Assembly (NCBI GenBank): GCA_012728975.1
Contig: JAAYDZ010000021.1
Span: 1 to 38,132 of the forward strand
Origin: Bacteroidales bacterium
Lineage (GTDB): Bacteria; Bacteroidota; Bacteroidia; Bacteroidales; UBA932
Direction of reading: 5' to 3'
Length of the DNA: 38,132 nucleotides
This document shows positions 27,517-35,371 of the stretch, piece by piece; the stretch's first letter is position 1, and each line of letters begins with the position of its first letter. The notes beneath the pieces are model-generated. The model did no database searches. It saw only the letters and a list, made by a program, of their open reading frames with translations, and was not told where the DNA came from. The translations under genes were made by a program, and so were the position numbers.

Positions 27517-28539
27517 ATGAAAAACAAAGTTTTCTATCTGTTACTTATAGCCGTTACAATGGTGATAAGCTCTTGTGGTACCACAAGTTATTATTCTTCC
27601 GCATCATTTGATGACGGCATATACTACAGGCCCACGCGCGAATCAAGGGCTGCAATGGTTGCATCAAACAAAGAGTTGCACGAATCTACAAAGAAACCGC
27701 AATCATATATTTTGGAGGACGAGGAAGGTAACTACTACCTTGTGGATGAGAAAACATCTTATGCAGAAAGATTGAGGAAATTTGACAGTCCTACCTACAC
27801 CTTCTATGTTGATTACGGTGTTTGGAACTCCCCTTGGTACAATCCCTGGTGGGGTTCATTCAGATATCCCTATTACGGTTACCCCTATTATTCATGGTAC
27901 TCAGGGTGGTATAGCCCCTGGCACACCGGTTGGTATGATCCATGGTACACCGGCTGGAATTATGGCTGGTACGATCCCTGGTACTACGGATACGGCGGAT
28001 GGTACTACAACTATTGGAATCCCTGGTATTATCACGGATATTATCCAGGACCTGGACATCCTAACAACTACTATCAAGACGTTGCTTACGGCAAACGTTC
28101 TGCCGCTGACGGCCAGAGTTTCCGCAACACTCCACGCACAGCAGCATCCGGTAGTTCCATATACACCAGGAGGAGCGAAGGCAGAAGCACTGACAGTTAC
28201 AATTCGGGCGGAGTATATACGGGCTCACGCAGTAGTTCTGAGTCAAGAAGCGGCACCATCTACCAACGCAGTTCCGGTAGCACCACACGTAGTTCTGGCA
28301 GCATAAGTACCGGCACCACACGTTCTTCACGCAACTCCGAAAGTTACAGCACAGGCAGTAGCAGAAGTTCTTCAGGCAGCTACAGTTCAGGCGGCAGCAG
28401 AAGTTCTTCAGGCAGCTACAGTTCAGGTAGCAGCAGGAGCTCTTCAGGCAGCTATAGCGGTGGCGGAGGATATAGTGGCGGTGGCGGATATAGTGGTAGT
28501 AGCGGAAGTAGCGGTGGAGGTACCGGCGGCAGGAGATAA
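27517..28539 (+). CDS. Tyr/Trp/Gly-rich lipoprotein with Ser/Gly-rich tandem-repeat tail
   Basis: A 340-residue lipoprotein (VISSC, Cys20). Residues ~30-100 are a normal-composition charged region. Residues ~105-190 are an extreme Trp/Tyr/Gly/Pro tract with short units such as WYDPWYTGW and YYGYPYYSWYSGWYSPW. The remaining ~150 residues are Ser/Arg/Gly-rich with three 12-residue repeats of type G-S-S-R-S-S-S-G-S-Y-S-S and then GGGYSG units. I do not recognise a named family or catalytic motif. The composition suggests an intrinsically disordered, adhesive or phase-separating surface polymer, which is inference. A strong Shine-Dalgarno AGGAGGT lies at 27506-27512, unusual for this phylum. A FadL-like barrel gene follows after 26 bases. 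Confidence 0.8.
   Translation: MKNKVFYLLLIAVTMVISSCGTTSYYSSASFDDGIYYRPTRESRAAMVASNKELHESTKKPQSYILEDEEGNYYLVDEKTSYAERLRKFDSPTYTFYVDYGVWNSPWYNPWWGSFRYPYYGYPYYSWYSGWYSPWHTGWYDPWYTGWNYGWYDPWYYGYGGWYYNYWNPWYYHGYYPGPGHPNNYYQDVAYGKRSAADGQSFRNTPRTAASGSSIYTRRSEGRSTDSYNSGGVYTGSRSSSESRSGTIYQRSSGSTTRSSGSISTGTTRSSRNSESYSTGSSRSSSGSYSSGGSRSSSGSYSSGSSRSSSGSYSGGGGYSGGGGYSGSSGSSGGGTGGRR
28354..28461 (+). repeat. three tandem 36-bp repeats in the Ser/Gly-rich tail
   Basis: Units at 28354-28389, 28390-28425 and 28426-28461 each encode 12 residues. The first two are nearly identical at DNA level (differences near bases 4-6), and the third differs at several more sites. Codon-aligned repeats could change in number by slippage or recombination without frameshift. 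Confidence 0.85.
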
Positions 28540-28565
28540 TTCAAAAATCAAAATGTGAACAGACA

Positions 28566-30098
28566 ATGAAAAAGATTACAACCATATTGTTTTCTATCCT
28601 GCTGACAACAGGACTTAGTGCTCAGACCGCAGGAGAGGCTCTGACATTCTCCCAGCAACACAATGAGGGTACGGCACGTACGCTTGCCATGGGCAACGCT
28701 TTCACAGCTCTTGGGGGTGATTTGGGTGCAATCGTCATTAACCCGGCCTCCAGTGCTATATATAGATTTTCTCAAATCTCTTTAACGCCTTCTTTTATTA
28801 CAAGCAGTGGCGAAGCCAACTACTTGAATAGTGTTTCCAAAGACTCCTTCACAAGGATGGCCATGTCAAACCTAGGGTTCGTCATGGCATTTGATACAGG
28901 CAATTACTCGGGAATTCTCAACTACAACTTCGGAATTACACTCAACCGCACCAATAGTTTTAACTCAATAATGGCCGCTAACGGTACTACTGACGAGTCA
29001 ACACTTCTGGGTTCCATTGCTTCCGGTCTCTCCGGAGTTCATGTAAATGCGCTGGAGAGTACGGAGTCATATAATGCATTCTACAACAACAACCTCTCAT
29101 GGCCTGAAGTTCTGGCATGGGAGACATACCTATTGGCCAATACTCCCGATTCAGATTACGACTATATCGGTTCTACTGAAAACATCTATGATGGCAGCAT
29201 TATTGAAGTGGGTGGCGAACTTCAGCAGAGCTATTACCGCAAAATACATGGTGGTACAAATGCATTTTCCTTTAACTTCGGAGCCAATGTTTCGGATTTC
29301 TTCTATTTCGGAGCGAACCTCAACCTCGTAAGTCTAACATACGAGCTGAATGAGAGATATGGTGAAAAAGCTATCAATTCGAGGGATTTTCAGGATGGAT
29401 TCGAATCCATGACCTCGACCTATTGGCAACGTTCAAACGGCTCGGGTGTTAACTTTCAGGTTGGAGCTATCATTACTCCCCTACCCGGTCTACGTCTTGG
29501 TGCCACATTTACCTCACCCACATGGTATGATATGACAGACAACTGGCAGAGAAATATGACCTCATCCTTCGTAAATGGCAATTATTACGATGTAGATTCC
29601 CCAGTAGGATCATATAATTATCAGATAAAAACTCCCATGAGATGGAGCGTAGGGGCTGCCTTCACTTTTGGCGATAGGGCTCTTATAAGCGCCGACTACG
29701 AGAGTGTAAACTACTCAAGAATAGCTATGGCTGACAACAGTGGCAATAAAGATGTTTTCTCTGAAGAGAACAACGAGATTACGAGATACTTCAAAAGGAG
29801 TGATATACTTAGACTTGGAACAGAAGTGTGGCCTCTGAGATTTATGGCTGTCAGGCTTGGGTACAACTATTATAGTTCACCCGATCCCGAGTTTTATGAT
29901 GCTCAGCAATATATTTCCGGAGGTATCGGATTTAAATTCGGTCAAGGAAGGACCACTCTTGATATAGCATATCGGAGATGCCTCAACAATTACGAAAACT
30001 TTACCCTCTACAATGACTATAGCGGAATTGAAGCCCCTGAAGGCACATACACCTTTAGCAGAGGTAAACTCCTGTTTACATTCGGATTTAAATTCTAA
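28566..30098 (+). CDS. OmpP1/FadL-like outer membrane transport barrel
   Basis: A 510-residue protein with a signal peptide ending near LSAQ (residue 20). The mature N-terminus contains GTARTLAMGNAFTALGGDLGAIVINPAS, which matches the FadL/OmpP1/TodX family start with its NPA motif. The rest is a barrel of alternating aromatic strands ending RGKLLFTFGFKF. FadL-type proteins pass hydrophobic compounds such as fatty acids or aromatics across the outer membrane; the substrate here is unknown. Its stop codon overlaps that of the convergent wbqC-like gene, and its likely terminator lies inside that gene at 30179-30213. Confidence 0.87.
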   Translation: MKKITTILFSILLTTGLSAQTAGEALTFSQQHNEGTARTLAMGNAFTALGGDLGAIVINPASSAIYRFSQISLTPSFITSSGEANYLNSVSKDSFTRMAMSNLGFVMAFDTGNYSGILNYNFGITLNRTNSFNSIMAANGTTDESTLLGSIASGLSGVHVNALESTESYNAFYNNNLSWPEVLAWETYLLANTPDSDYDYIGSTENIYDGSIIEVGGELQQSYYRKIHGGTNAFSFNFGANVSDFFYFGANLNLVSLTYELNERYGEKAINSRDFQDGFESMTSTYWQRSNGSGVNFQVGAIITPLPGLRLGATFTSPTWYDMTDNWQRNMTSSFVNGNYYDVDSPVGSYNYQIKTPMRWSVGAAFTFGDRALISADYESVNYSRIAMADNSGNKDVFSEENNEITRYFKRSDILRLGTEVWPLRFMAVRLGYNYYSSPDPEFYDAQQYISGGIGFKFGQGRTTLDIAYRRCLNNYENFTLYNDYSGIEAPEGTYTFSRGKLLFTFGFKF

Positions 30099-30724
30099 AG
30101 AATATAGGAGATGGCGTTGGGGCCCTCATTCGACAGAAGGTCGATAATAGAGAGGTTCCCGATGAAACCAAATCTATCGGAGAAGACCTGAGTCCAGGTC
30201 TTCTCCTTTTTATATCTGACAAGCAGATTTTCTCCGCGGTACTTTGGCTGTATAATATTACGGAAATCCCCTTCAGGATACTCTTTATGATACTCCGAGG
30301 TGAACTCAATCGCTGCCTTGATACCGGTCAATTCGAGACACTTATCCAGCAAAAGAAGATTGAGATCGAAAAGAAAAGTTTTTTTCCGGTCAAGGATCGG
30401 AAAAAGATCATCCATATAATACTCGAAAAAGGGAGATGAGTTGTAAGCCGATAAGATAGCCCTCTTATGCTGCTGAAGCCAGGGTCTGCTATAATCTATC
30501 CGAACATCGCGAATAGGCACCTTTTGATAGGCCTCCTTGAGTATCGGTATGGAAAGAGACTCCTTGCCTGCTGCCGAACAGATATTGCAACGGTTGCGGT
30601 AAGATTGCTTCTGATAGACTTCACACTGCTCAATCAACACCTTTCTGCTACCTGCAATTGCAAAAAAATATTCCACAGGAGGGAAGTATGCGGTAGTCAG
30701 AATTGATTGTTCAGATCTAATCAT
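30095..30724 (-). CDS. WbqC-like family protein
   Basis: A 209-residue protein. The ATG at 30724 (MIRSEQSILTTAYFPPVEYF) is chosen because the family begins at this AYFPP region and because it gives an 8-base overlap with the lpxA stop; an ATG at 30754 is possible. Marks are TAYFPPVEYFFAI, QKQSYRNRCNI, VRIDYSRPWLQQHKRAI and YNSSPFFEYYMDDL, all of the WbqC-like type. WbqC proteins occur in O-antigen and glycolipid loci, but their exact role is unclear to me. It is the last gene after lpxD-lpxC-lpxA, which fits a role in surface glycolipid. Confidence 0.85.
   Translation of the reverse strand: MIRSEQSILTTAYFPPVEYFFAIAGSRKVLIEQCEVYQKQSYRNRCNICSAAGKESLSIPILKEAYQKVPIRDVRIDYSRPWLQQHKRAILSAYNSSPFFEYYMDDLFPILDRKKTFLFDLNLLLLDKCLELTGIKAAIEFTSEYHKEYPEGDFRNIIQPKYRGENLLVRYKKEKTWTQVFSDRFGFIGNLSIIDLLSNEGPNAISYIL
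30179..30213 (+). terminator. Rho-independent terminator of the FadL-like gene, inside convergent wbqC-like gene
   Basis: GGAGAAGACCT (30179-30189) and AGGTCTTCTCC (30196-30206) form a perfect 11-bp stem with a 6-base loop, followed by TTTTTAT. It lies about 80 bases past the plus-strand stop codon at 30098. On the minus strand no T run follows, so it acts in one direction only. Confidence 0.88.
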
Positions 30725-31529
30725 CGAGAGAGTCGCTGGCGCCTTTCTTAACAATACCCCTCTTGGAGTTGGATATGAAATCCAAAATCACCTTTTTAAC
30801 TGCTGTATCCGAGAAGGCTGATCTTACTCTGGAAACGGCATCGGATACATTCATACCGGAGTCATAGATTACCCTGTAAATCTCACGGATTTCATCAATC
30901 TCATCGTGAGTAAAACCCCGGCGTCGCAAACCTACGATATTGATTCCCTCAAAATTGATGGGATTGCGTGCAGCGAGGATATAGGGAGGCACATCCTTCA
31001 CCACTCCTGTACCACCACCTATCATCACATGGGCGCCGATATGGGAGAACTGGTGGATGAGCGTACCCCCGCCTATAATTGCCCAATCATCGACATCGGT
31101 CTCCCCCGCCATTCCCACATAGCTAGAAAAAATACAGTTATTGCCTATACGACAGTCGTGTGCAATATGGACATAGGACATTACAAGGCAGTTATCACCA
31201 ATTATGGTAGCACATCTGCCGCTTGCAGCCGTGCCACGATTGATAGTAGCACACTCTCTGATTGTTGTATTGTTACCGATAATCACATGGCTTTCCTCTC
31301 CCCTGAACTTAAGATCCTGAGGCTCGGCTCCAACTACGGCACCTGCGAAAACTTTACAATTTTCACCCATTTTGACATAATCGAGAATAACGGCATTGGG
31401 GCCAATACGGCACCCATCTCCGATCTCTACATTTCCAGCTATATAACTGAATGGTCCTATCTCTACATTTTTACCTATTTTGGCATCAGTATGAACATAG
31501 GCACCGGGATATTTATTGTTGTTGATCAT
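30717..31529 (-). CDS. lpxA: UDP-N-acetylglucosamine acyltransferase
   Basis: A 270-residue enzyme for the first step of lipid A synthesis, moving a 3-hydroxyacyl chain from ACP to UDP-GlcNAc in the cytoplasm. Left-handed beta-helix hexapeptides run through residues 10-190 (IGPFSYI, IGDGCRIGPNAVI, VIIGNNTTIRE). The active site segment is YVHIAHDCRIGNN with catalytic His124. A C-terminal helical domain starts at LRRRGFTHDEIDEIREIYR. The start overlaps the lpxC stop by four bases, indicating translational coupling. Confidence 0.96.
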   Translation of the reverse strand: MINNNKYPGAYVHTDAKIGKNVEIGPFSYIAGNVEIGDGCRIGPNAVILDYVKMGENCKVFAGAVVGAEPQDLKFRGEESHVIIGNNTTIRECATINRGTAASGRCATIIGDNCLVMSYVHIAHDCRIGNNCIFSSYVGMAGETDVDDWAIIGGGTLIHQFSHIGAHVMIGGGTGVVKDVPPYILAARNPINFEGINIVGLRRRGFTHDEIDEIREIYRVIYDSGMNVSDAVSRVRSAFSDTAVKKVILDFISNSKRGIVKKGASDSLDD

Positions 31530-32449
31530 AATGGTATAATATTATTTTTTTCAAACATAGTTTTAAGCACAGTGGTGTTTACTGCATGACCGGGCTTACG
31601 TGCAATAATTCTGGCTTTGAGAGGATGTCCCGCAAGGGCGAAATCCCCTATAAGATCGAGGAGTTTGTGACGGGCACATTCGTTGTCAAAATGGAGGGTC
31701 AGATTGTTGAGATATCCCTCCGGCGCCCTATCAAGATTTTCTACATTAAAAATGCTCTTAAGGCGACTTAGAGTCTTCTCGTCAACATCATTTTCCACGA
31801 TCACTATGGCGTTATCCATATCCCCACCTTTTATAAGATTGTGGTTGAGAAGGAATTCCAGTTCGTGGAGAAAACAGAATGTGCGGCAGGGGGCTATTGC
31901 AGAAGCAAAATCATCACCTTCGGAAAATTGTGCTTTCTGAACCCCCAATACTTTAGAGCCATAGTCAATCTCCACCTCAGCGCTGAAGTTGTCTGCCGGA
32001 AGTATTTGCAGGGAAGAGCCTGACTCAATATCCTCGAATGAAAACGGTTCCCTTATCTCAAGGTATCTTCTTGGAGCATCATATAAACGAAGACCATCTG
32101 CGAGAAAGGCCTCTGCATAGGGTCTTGCGCTACCATCCAGAATTGGTAACTCTGTACTGTCGATTTCTACCAGGGCGTTATCTATCCCGAGTCCGTAAAA
32201 TGTCGCAAGAAGATGCTCTATAGTCATTACCTCTATTCCATCCTTACAAATGGCAGTACTTCTGGCAGTGCTTGCAATATTGTGCCAAGATGCCTCAACA
32301 AGGGCCTCATCACCGATGTCTGTTCTTTTAAAAACGATACCGTGATCCACCGGCGCCGGAAGGATTGTCATCTTACAATGAAGACCGGTATGCAACCCTT
32401 TCCCTTTAAAAGTATAACTCTTTTTAACTGTCTTCTGTCTCTCCTTCAT
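31526..32449 (-). CDS. lpxC: UDP-3-O-acyl-N-acetylglucosamine deacetylase, stand-alone form
   Basis: A 307-residue zinc deacetylase for the committed step of lipid A synthesis. Zinc and catalytic residues are all present: TIEHL (E78, H79), [13 protein letters not shown] (H261, D265) and KPGHAVN (H288), with the same spacing as in E. coli Lpx[13 protein letters not shown] and GGDMDNAIV are also typical. Most Bacteroidota carry a ~460-residue LpxC-FabZ fusion, but here the protein ends at the normal single-domain length and the stop overlaps the lpxA start by four bases. The FabZ half is absent rather than frameshifted. Confidence 0.95.
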   Translation of the reverse strand: MKERQKTVKKSYTFKGKGLHTGLHCKMTILPAPVDHGIVFKRTDIGDEALVEASWHNIASTARSTAICKDGIEVMTIEHLLATFYGLGIDNALVEIDSTELPILDGSARPYAEAFLADGLRLYDAPRRYLEIREPFSFEDIESGSSLQILPADNFSAEVEIDYGSKVLGVQKAQFSEGDDFASAIAPCRTFCFLHELEFLLNHNLIKGGDMDNAIVIVENDVDEKTLSRLKSIFNVENLDRAPEGYLNNLTLHFDNECARHKLLDLIGDFALAGHPLKARIIARKPGHAVNTTVLKTMFEKNNIIPL

Positions 32450-33435
32450 TTCCTTGCACTGGCTTTGAACAAGGCATAAGCCCTCATATAATCTCTGTAA
32501 CTTATAGCAGGATAGCCCATAAGCGCTTCACCTTCCTTTCTGACATTGCCTATAATTCCACTCTGAGCAGCCAGAGTTGTCTTATCTGCAATAGTAATGT
32601 GACCGGCAATGCCACTCTGACCTGCAATAACGCATCCTTTACCCACTTTTGCCGAGCCGGCTATACCACTCAGACCTGCTATGACGGTATTTTCACCTAC
32701 CTCCACATTATGTCCAATCTGACATAAATTGTCAATCTTGACTCCTCTCCTGATAATTGTGGCGCCCATTGTAGCCCTGTCGATTGCCGTTCCTACACCT
32801 ATCTCCACGTCATCCTCTATGATGACATTTCCGGTTTGGGGGATCTTACGGTAAGAGCCGTCTTCGCGGGGAGCAAAACCAAATCCGTCAGCACCAATAA
32901 CCGCATTTGCATGGATAATCACATCCCTTCCGACTACACAATCATGATAAATGCGTACACCAGGATAAATAATAGTGTTATCACCGATTGTAACTCCGTT
33001 ACCGATATAGACCTGCGGATAGATGTGACAATTTTTACCGATTGTTACTTGTTTGCCGACAAAAGTGCCACGCCCCACAAAAGTGCCACGTCCTATTTTA
33101 GATGAAAATGGGCGACAAACAAAAAGGCGGTTACTCCTTGGGCGACTTTTCTTTAGAGTGTTGAAGAGCTCAAGTAGCACCGCAACGGACTCGTAAGCGT
33201 TATCAACCTTGATAAGAGTGGCAGGAATCTCCCGACTGGGCTCGAATGACTTGTTGGTCAGCAGAATTGAGGCTTTTGTCGTATATACGTAGTGTTCGTA
33301 CTTTGGGTTTGCAAAAAAGCAGATGGTACCCGGACGTCCCTGCTCTATTCTGGCAGGAGCAGACACCCTGACTTGCGGATCCCCAACTATCTCTCCCCCC
33401 AGGTGTTCTGCTATCTTTTGTGCAGTAATATCCAT
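32446..33435 (-). CDS. lpxD: UDP-3-O-(3-hydroxyacyl)glucosamine N-acyltransferase
   Basis: A 329-residue enzyme for the third step of lipid A synthesis, adding the N-linked 3-hydroxyacyl chain. An N-terminal uridine-binding domain (residues 1-~105) contains [16 protein letters not shown]. The left-handed beta-helix follows, with [39 protein letters not shown] and [17 protein letters not shown], the LpxD signature including the catalytic His region. The start of lpxC overlaps its stop by four bases. It heads the lpxD-lpxC-lpxA-wbqC unit, divergent from rimP. Confidence 0.96.
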   Translation of the reverse strand: MDITAQKIAEHLGGEIVGDPQVRVSAPARIEQGRPGTICFFANPKYEHYVYTTKASILLTNKSFEPSREIPATLIKVDNAYESVAVLLELFNTLKKSRPRSNRLFVCRPFSSKIGRGTFVGRGTFVGKQVTIGKNCHIYPQVYIGNGVTIGDNTIIYPGVRIYHDCVVGRDVIIHANAVIGADGFGFAPREDGSYRKIPQTGNVIIEDDVEIGVGTAIDRATMGATIIRRGVKIDNLCQIGHNVEVGENTVIAGLSGIAGSAKVGKGCVIAGQSGIAGHITIADKTTLAAQSGIIGNVRKEGEALMGYPAISYRDYMRAYALFKASARK

Positions 33436-33502
33436 ATATTATTATTTTTCATCTGTAATCTTTTCTAATCATTCATAAAATATGCCAAAAAGATAATAAA
33501 AA

Positions 33503-33533
33503 TTTGCCGTTTAATATAGAATTGCTAACTTTG
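33503..33533 (+). promoter_or_regulatory. promoter of rimP-nusA-infB
   Basis: TTTG (33503-33506), exactly 19 bases, then TAACTTTG (33526-33533) give a full match to the Bacteroidota consensus. Transcription should begin near 33538-33541, giving a leader of about 58 bases. Confidence 0.8.
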
Positions 33534-33555
33534 CCGGCGATATAGTGAAAGAGAT

Positions 33556-33582
33556 AGGGGACGTGTAGTCCCCTTATTTTTT
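33556..33582 (+). terminator. terminator-like hairpin in the rimP leader, probable attenuator
   Basis: AGGGGAC (33556-33562) and GTCCCCT (33568-33574) form a perfect 7-bp GC-rich stem with loop GTGTA, followed by TATTTTTT. It lies between the promoter and the rimP ATG, 15 bases before the start codon. The minus strand has no T run after the stem, so it is directed at the rimP transcript. Confidence 0.75.
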
Positions 33583-33597
33583 AAAAATATCCTAAGG

Positions 33598-34086
33598 ATG
33601 ATACAAAAAGAGAAGATAGAAGAGATATTAGCAGAGTTTCTCGCACAAAGAAGTGACCTATTTTTGGTGGATGTCAAGGTAAGTAGGGAGAATGATATCG
33701 AGATTGTCATTGAGATCGACAAAGGCTCTCTTTCTTTGGACGACTGCGTAAATATCAGCCGTTTTGTAGAATCCAAACTTGACAGGGACGAGGAGGATTT
33801 TTCGCTTACAGTAGGTTCTGCAGGCCTTTCAACGCCTTTCAAGGTACTACGTCAGTATCGTAAGGCACTTGGTTCCGAGATTGAACTTAAACTCAAAAAC
33901 GGAGGACATTTTAAAGGCGTTCTGGCTGCTGCTTCGGAAGAGGGTATTACGTTCGTGACCAAAGTGTCCGAAAAGGTGGAAGGACAGAAAAAGAAAGTGA
34001 TCATGGAGGTTGTCGAAGAATACACTTTTGACCAAATCAAATCGGCAAAACCCGTTATTAAATTTGATAAGTATAAAAATAGATAA
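33598..34086 (+). CDS. rimP: ribosome maturation factor RimP
   Basis: A 162-residue protein needed for maturation of the 30S subunit. The N-terminal alpha/beta domain contains VDVKVSRENDIEIVIEIDKG, DDCVNISRFVES and LTVGSAGLSTPFKVLRQY, matching the RimP D-x-x-S-P-G region in a diverged form (SAGLSTPF). A C-terminal Sm-like domain follows (GGHFKGVLAAASEEGITF). It is first in the conserved rimP-nusA-infB order, 14 bases before nusA. Confidence 0.93.
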   Translation: MIQKEKIEEILAEFLAQRSDLFLVDVKVSRENDIEIVIEIDKGSLSLDDCVNISRFVESKLDRDEEDFSLTVGSAGLSTPFKVLRQYRKALGSEIELKLKNGGHFKGVLAAASEEGITFVTKVSEKVEGQKKKVIMEVVEEYTFDQIKSAKPVIKFDKYKNR

Positions 34087-34100
34087 AAATAATAATCAAA

Positions 34101-35339
34101 ATGGAAGGTTTAAACCTAGCCAGCACATTTGCTGAATTCAAAGATCAGAAAAACATAGACAGGGCCACTATGATGGGAGTGCTCGAAGAGGTATTCCTAT
34201 CACAGCTCAAAAAGATGTATAGCGAAAATAGTGACTTCGACATCATCATCAATATTGACAAGGGTGACCTCCAGATTTTCTGGAACAGAGAAGTTGTGGA
34301 AGAGGTTACCGATCCCATGACAGAGATTTCTTTCGAGGATGCCAACAAAATTGACGAATATGAGCTGGGAGAGGAGTGTTCTGTAGAGATCAAGCTCGCA
34401 GATTTCGGACGCAGGGGCATTCTCAACCTCAGGCAGAGTCTTTCCGGACGCATTATGGATATTGAGAAAGCGAACCTCTACAACAAGTATAGCAATAAGA
34501 TCGGAGATCTTTTTGTGGGTGAGGTTTACCAGGTATGGAAGCGAGAGGTTGTACTTAGAGATGATGAAGGAAATGACCTTATTCTTCCTAAAGAGGAACA
34601 GATTCCCGGTGATTTTTTCAGGAAGGGAGATACTGTAAGGACAATTATCAAAGAGGTTAAATTCAATAACAGCAACACTCCCGTAATTATCCTCTCACGT
34701 ACATCTACGGACTTTCTCGCAAGACTTTTTGAACAGGAAGTTGCGGAGATTTTTGAAGGTCTGATTACCATTAAGAAAATCGTCAGAATACCTGGTGAAA
34801 GAGCCAAAGTTGCAGTAGAGTCATATGACGAGCGCATCGATCCGGTAGGAGCCTGCGTGGGTGTAAGAGGTAGCCGTATACACAGTATTGTCCGCGAATT
34901 ACGCAACGAAAACATAGACGTTATCCCCTGGACAAACAACAAGTCTCTGCTCATCACCAGAGCACTCAGTCCGGCAAAAATCTCCTCAATGACCTTTAAC
35001 GAAGAGGCAAAACAGGTGAATGTCTATCTCAAACCCTCCGAGGTTTCCCTTGCTGTTGGTAAGGGCGGCAGTAACATTAACCTTGCCGGTGAACTTGTTG
35101 GCTATAAACTTGAGATTTACCGCGATGACGACGGCCTTGAACCTGAGGAGGATGTATTACTCACAGAGTTCAGTGACGAGATTGATATGTGGATTATAGA
35201 GCAACTGCAGAAAATCGGATGCGACACTGCCAAGAGTGTTTTGGCTCTTTCAGTGGAAGATATCGTGCAAAGAGCAGACCTCGAAGAAGAGACCGCGATT
35301 GAGGTGCAAAAAATCCTCAGAGCAGAATTTGAAGAGTAG
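34101..35339 (+). CDS. nusA: transcription termination/antitermination factor NusA
   Basis: A 412-residue RNA polymerase-binding factor. Domains in order: the N-terminal polymerase-binding domain (to ~130), S1 ([18 protein letters not shown]), KH1 with [19 protein letters not shown], and KH2 with [20 protein letters not shown] short helix-hairpin-like C-terminus ([17 protein letters not shown]) remains in place of the two E. coli acidic repeats, which is common outside Proteobacteria. NusA represses its own operon in E. coli, which is relevant to the leader hairpin here. Confidence 0.96.
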   Translation: MEGLNLASTFAEFKDQKNIDRATMMGVLEEVFLSQLKKMYSENSDFDIIINIDKGDLQIFWNREVVEEVTDPMTEISFEDANKIDEYELGEECSVEIKLADFGRRGILNLRQSLSGRIMDIEKANLYNKYSNKIGDLFVGEVYQVWKREVVLRDDEGNDLILPKEEQIPGDFFRKGDTVRTIIKEVKFNNSNTPVIILSRTSTDFLARLFEQEVAEIFEGLITIKKIVRIPGERAKVAVESYDERIDPVGACVGVRGSRIHSIVRELRNENIDVIPWTNNKSLLITRALSPAKISSMTFNEEAKQVNVYLKPSEVSLAVGKGGSNINLAGELVGYKLEIYRDDDGLEPEEDVLLTEFSDEIDMWIIEQLQKIGCDTAKSVLALSVEDIVQRADLEEETAIEVQKILRAEFEE

Positions 35340-35371
35340 TTTTAACAAATAATAATATCGGGAGAAAATAT

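Noticed and set aside
30906-31589. A 227-codon open frame on the plus strand opposite lpxA
   Set aside because: It is a shadow of the hexapeptide-repeat coding pattern, with lpxA unambiguous on the minus strand.
33488-33495. TATCTTTT on the minus strand as a -7 box for lpxD
   Set aside because: It misses the conserved final G and no -33 TTTG stands at the right distance; the lpxD promoter is not identified.
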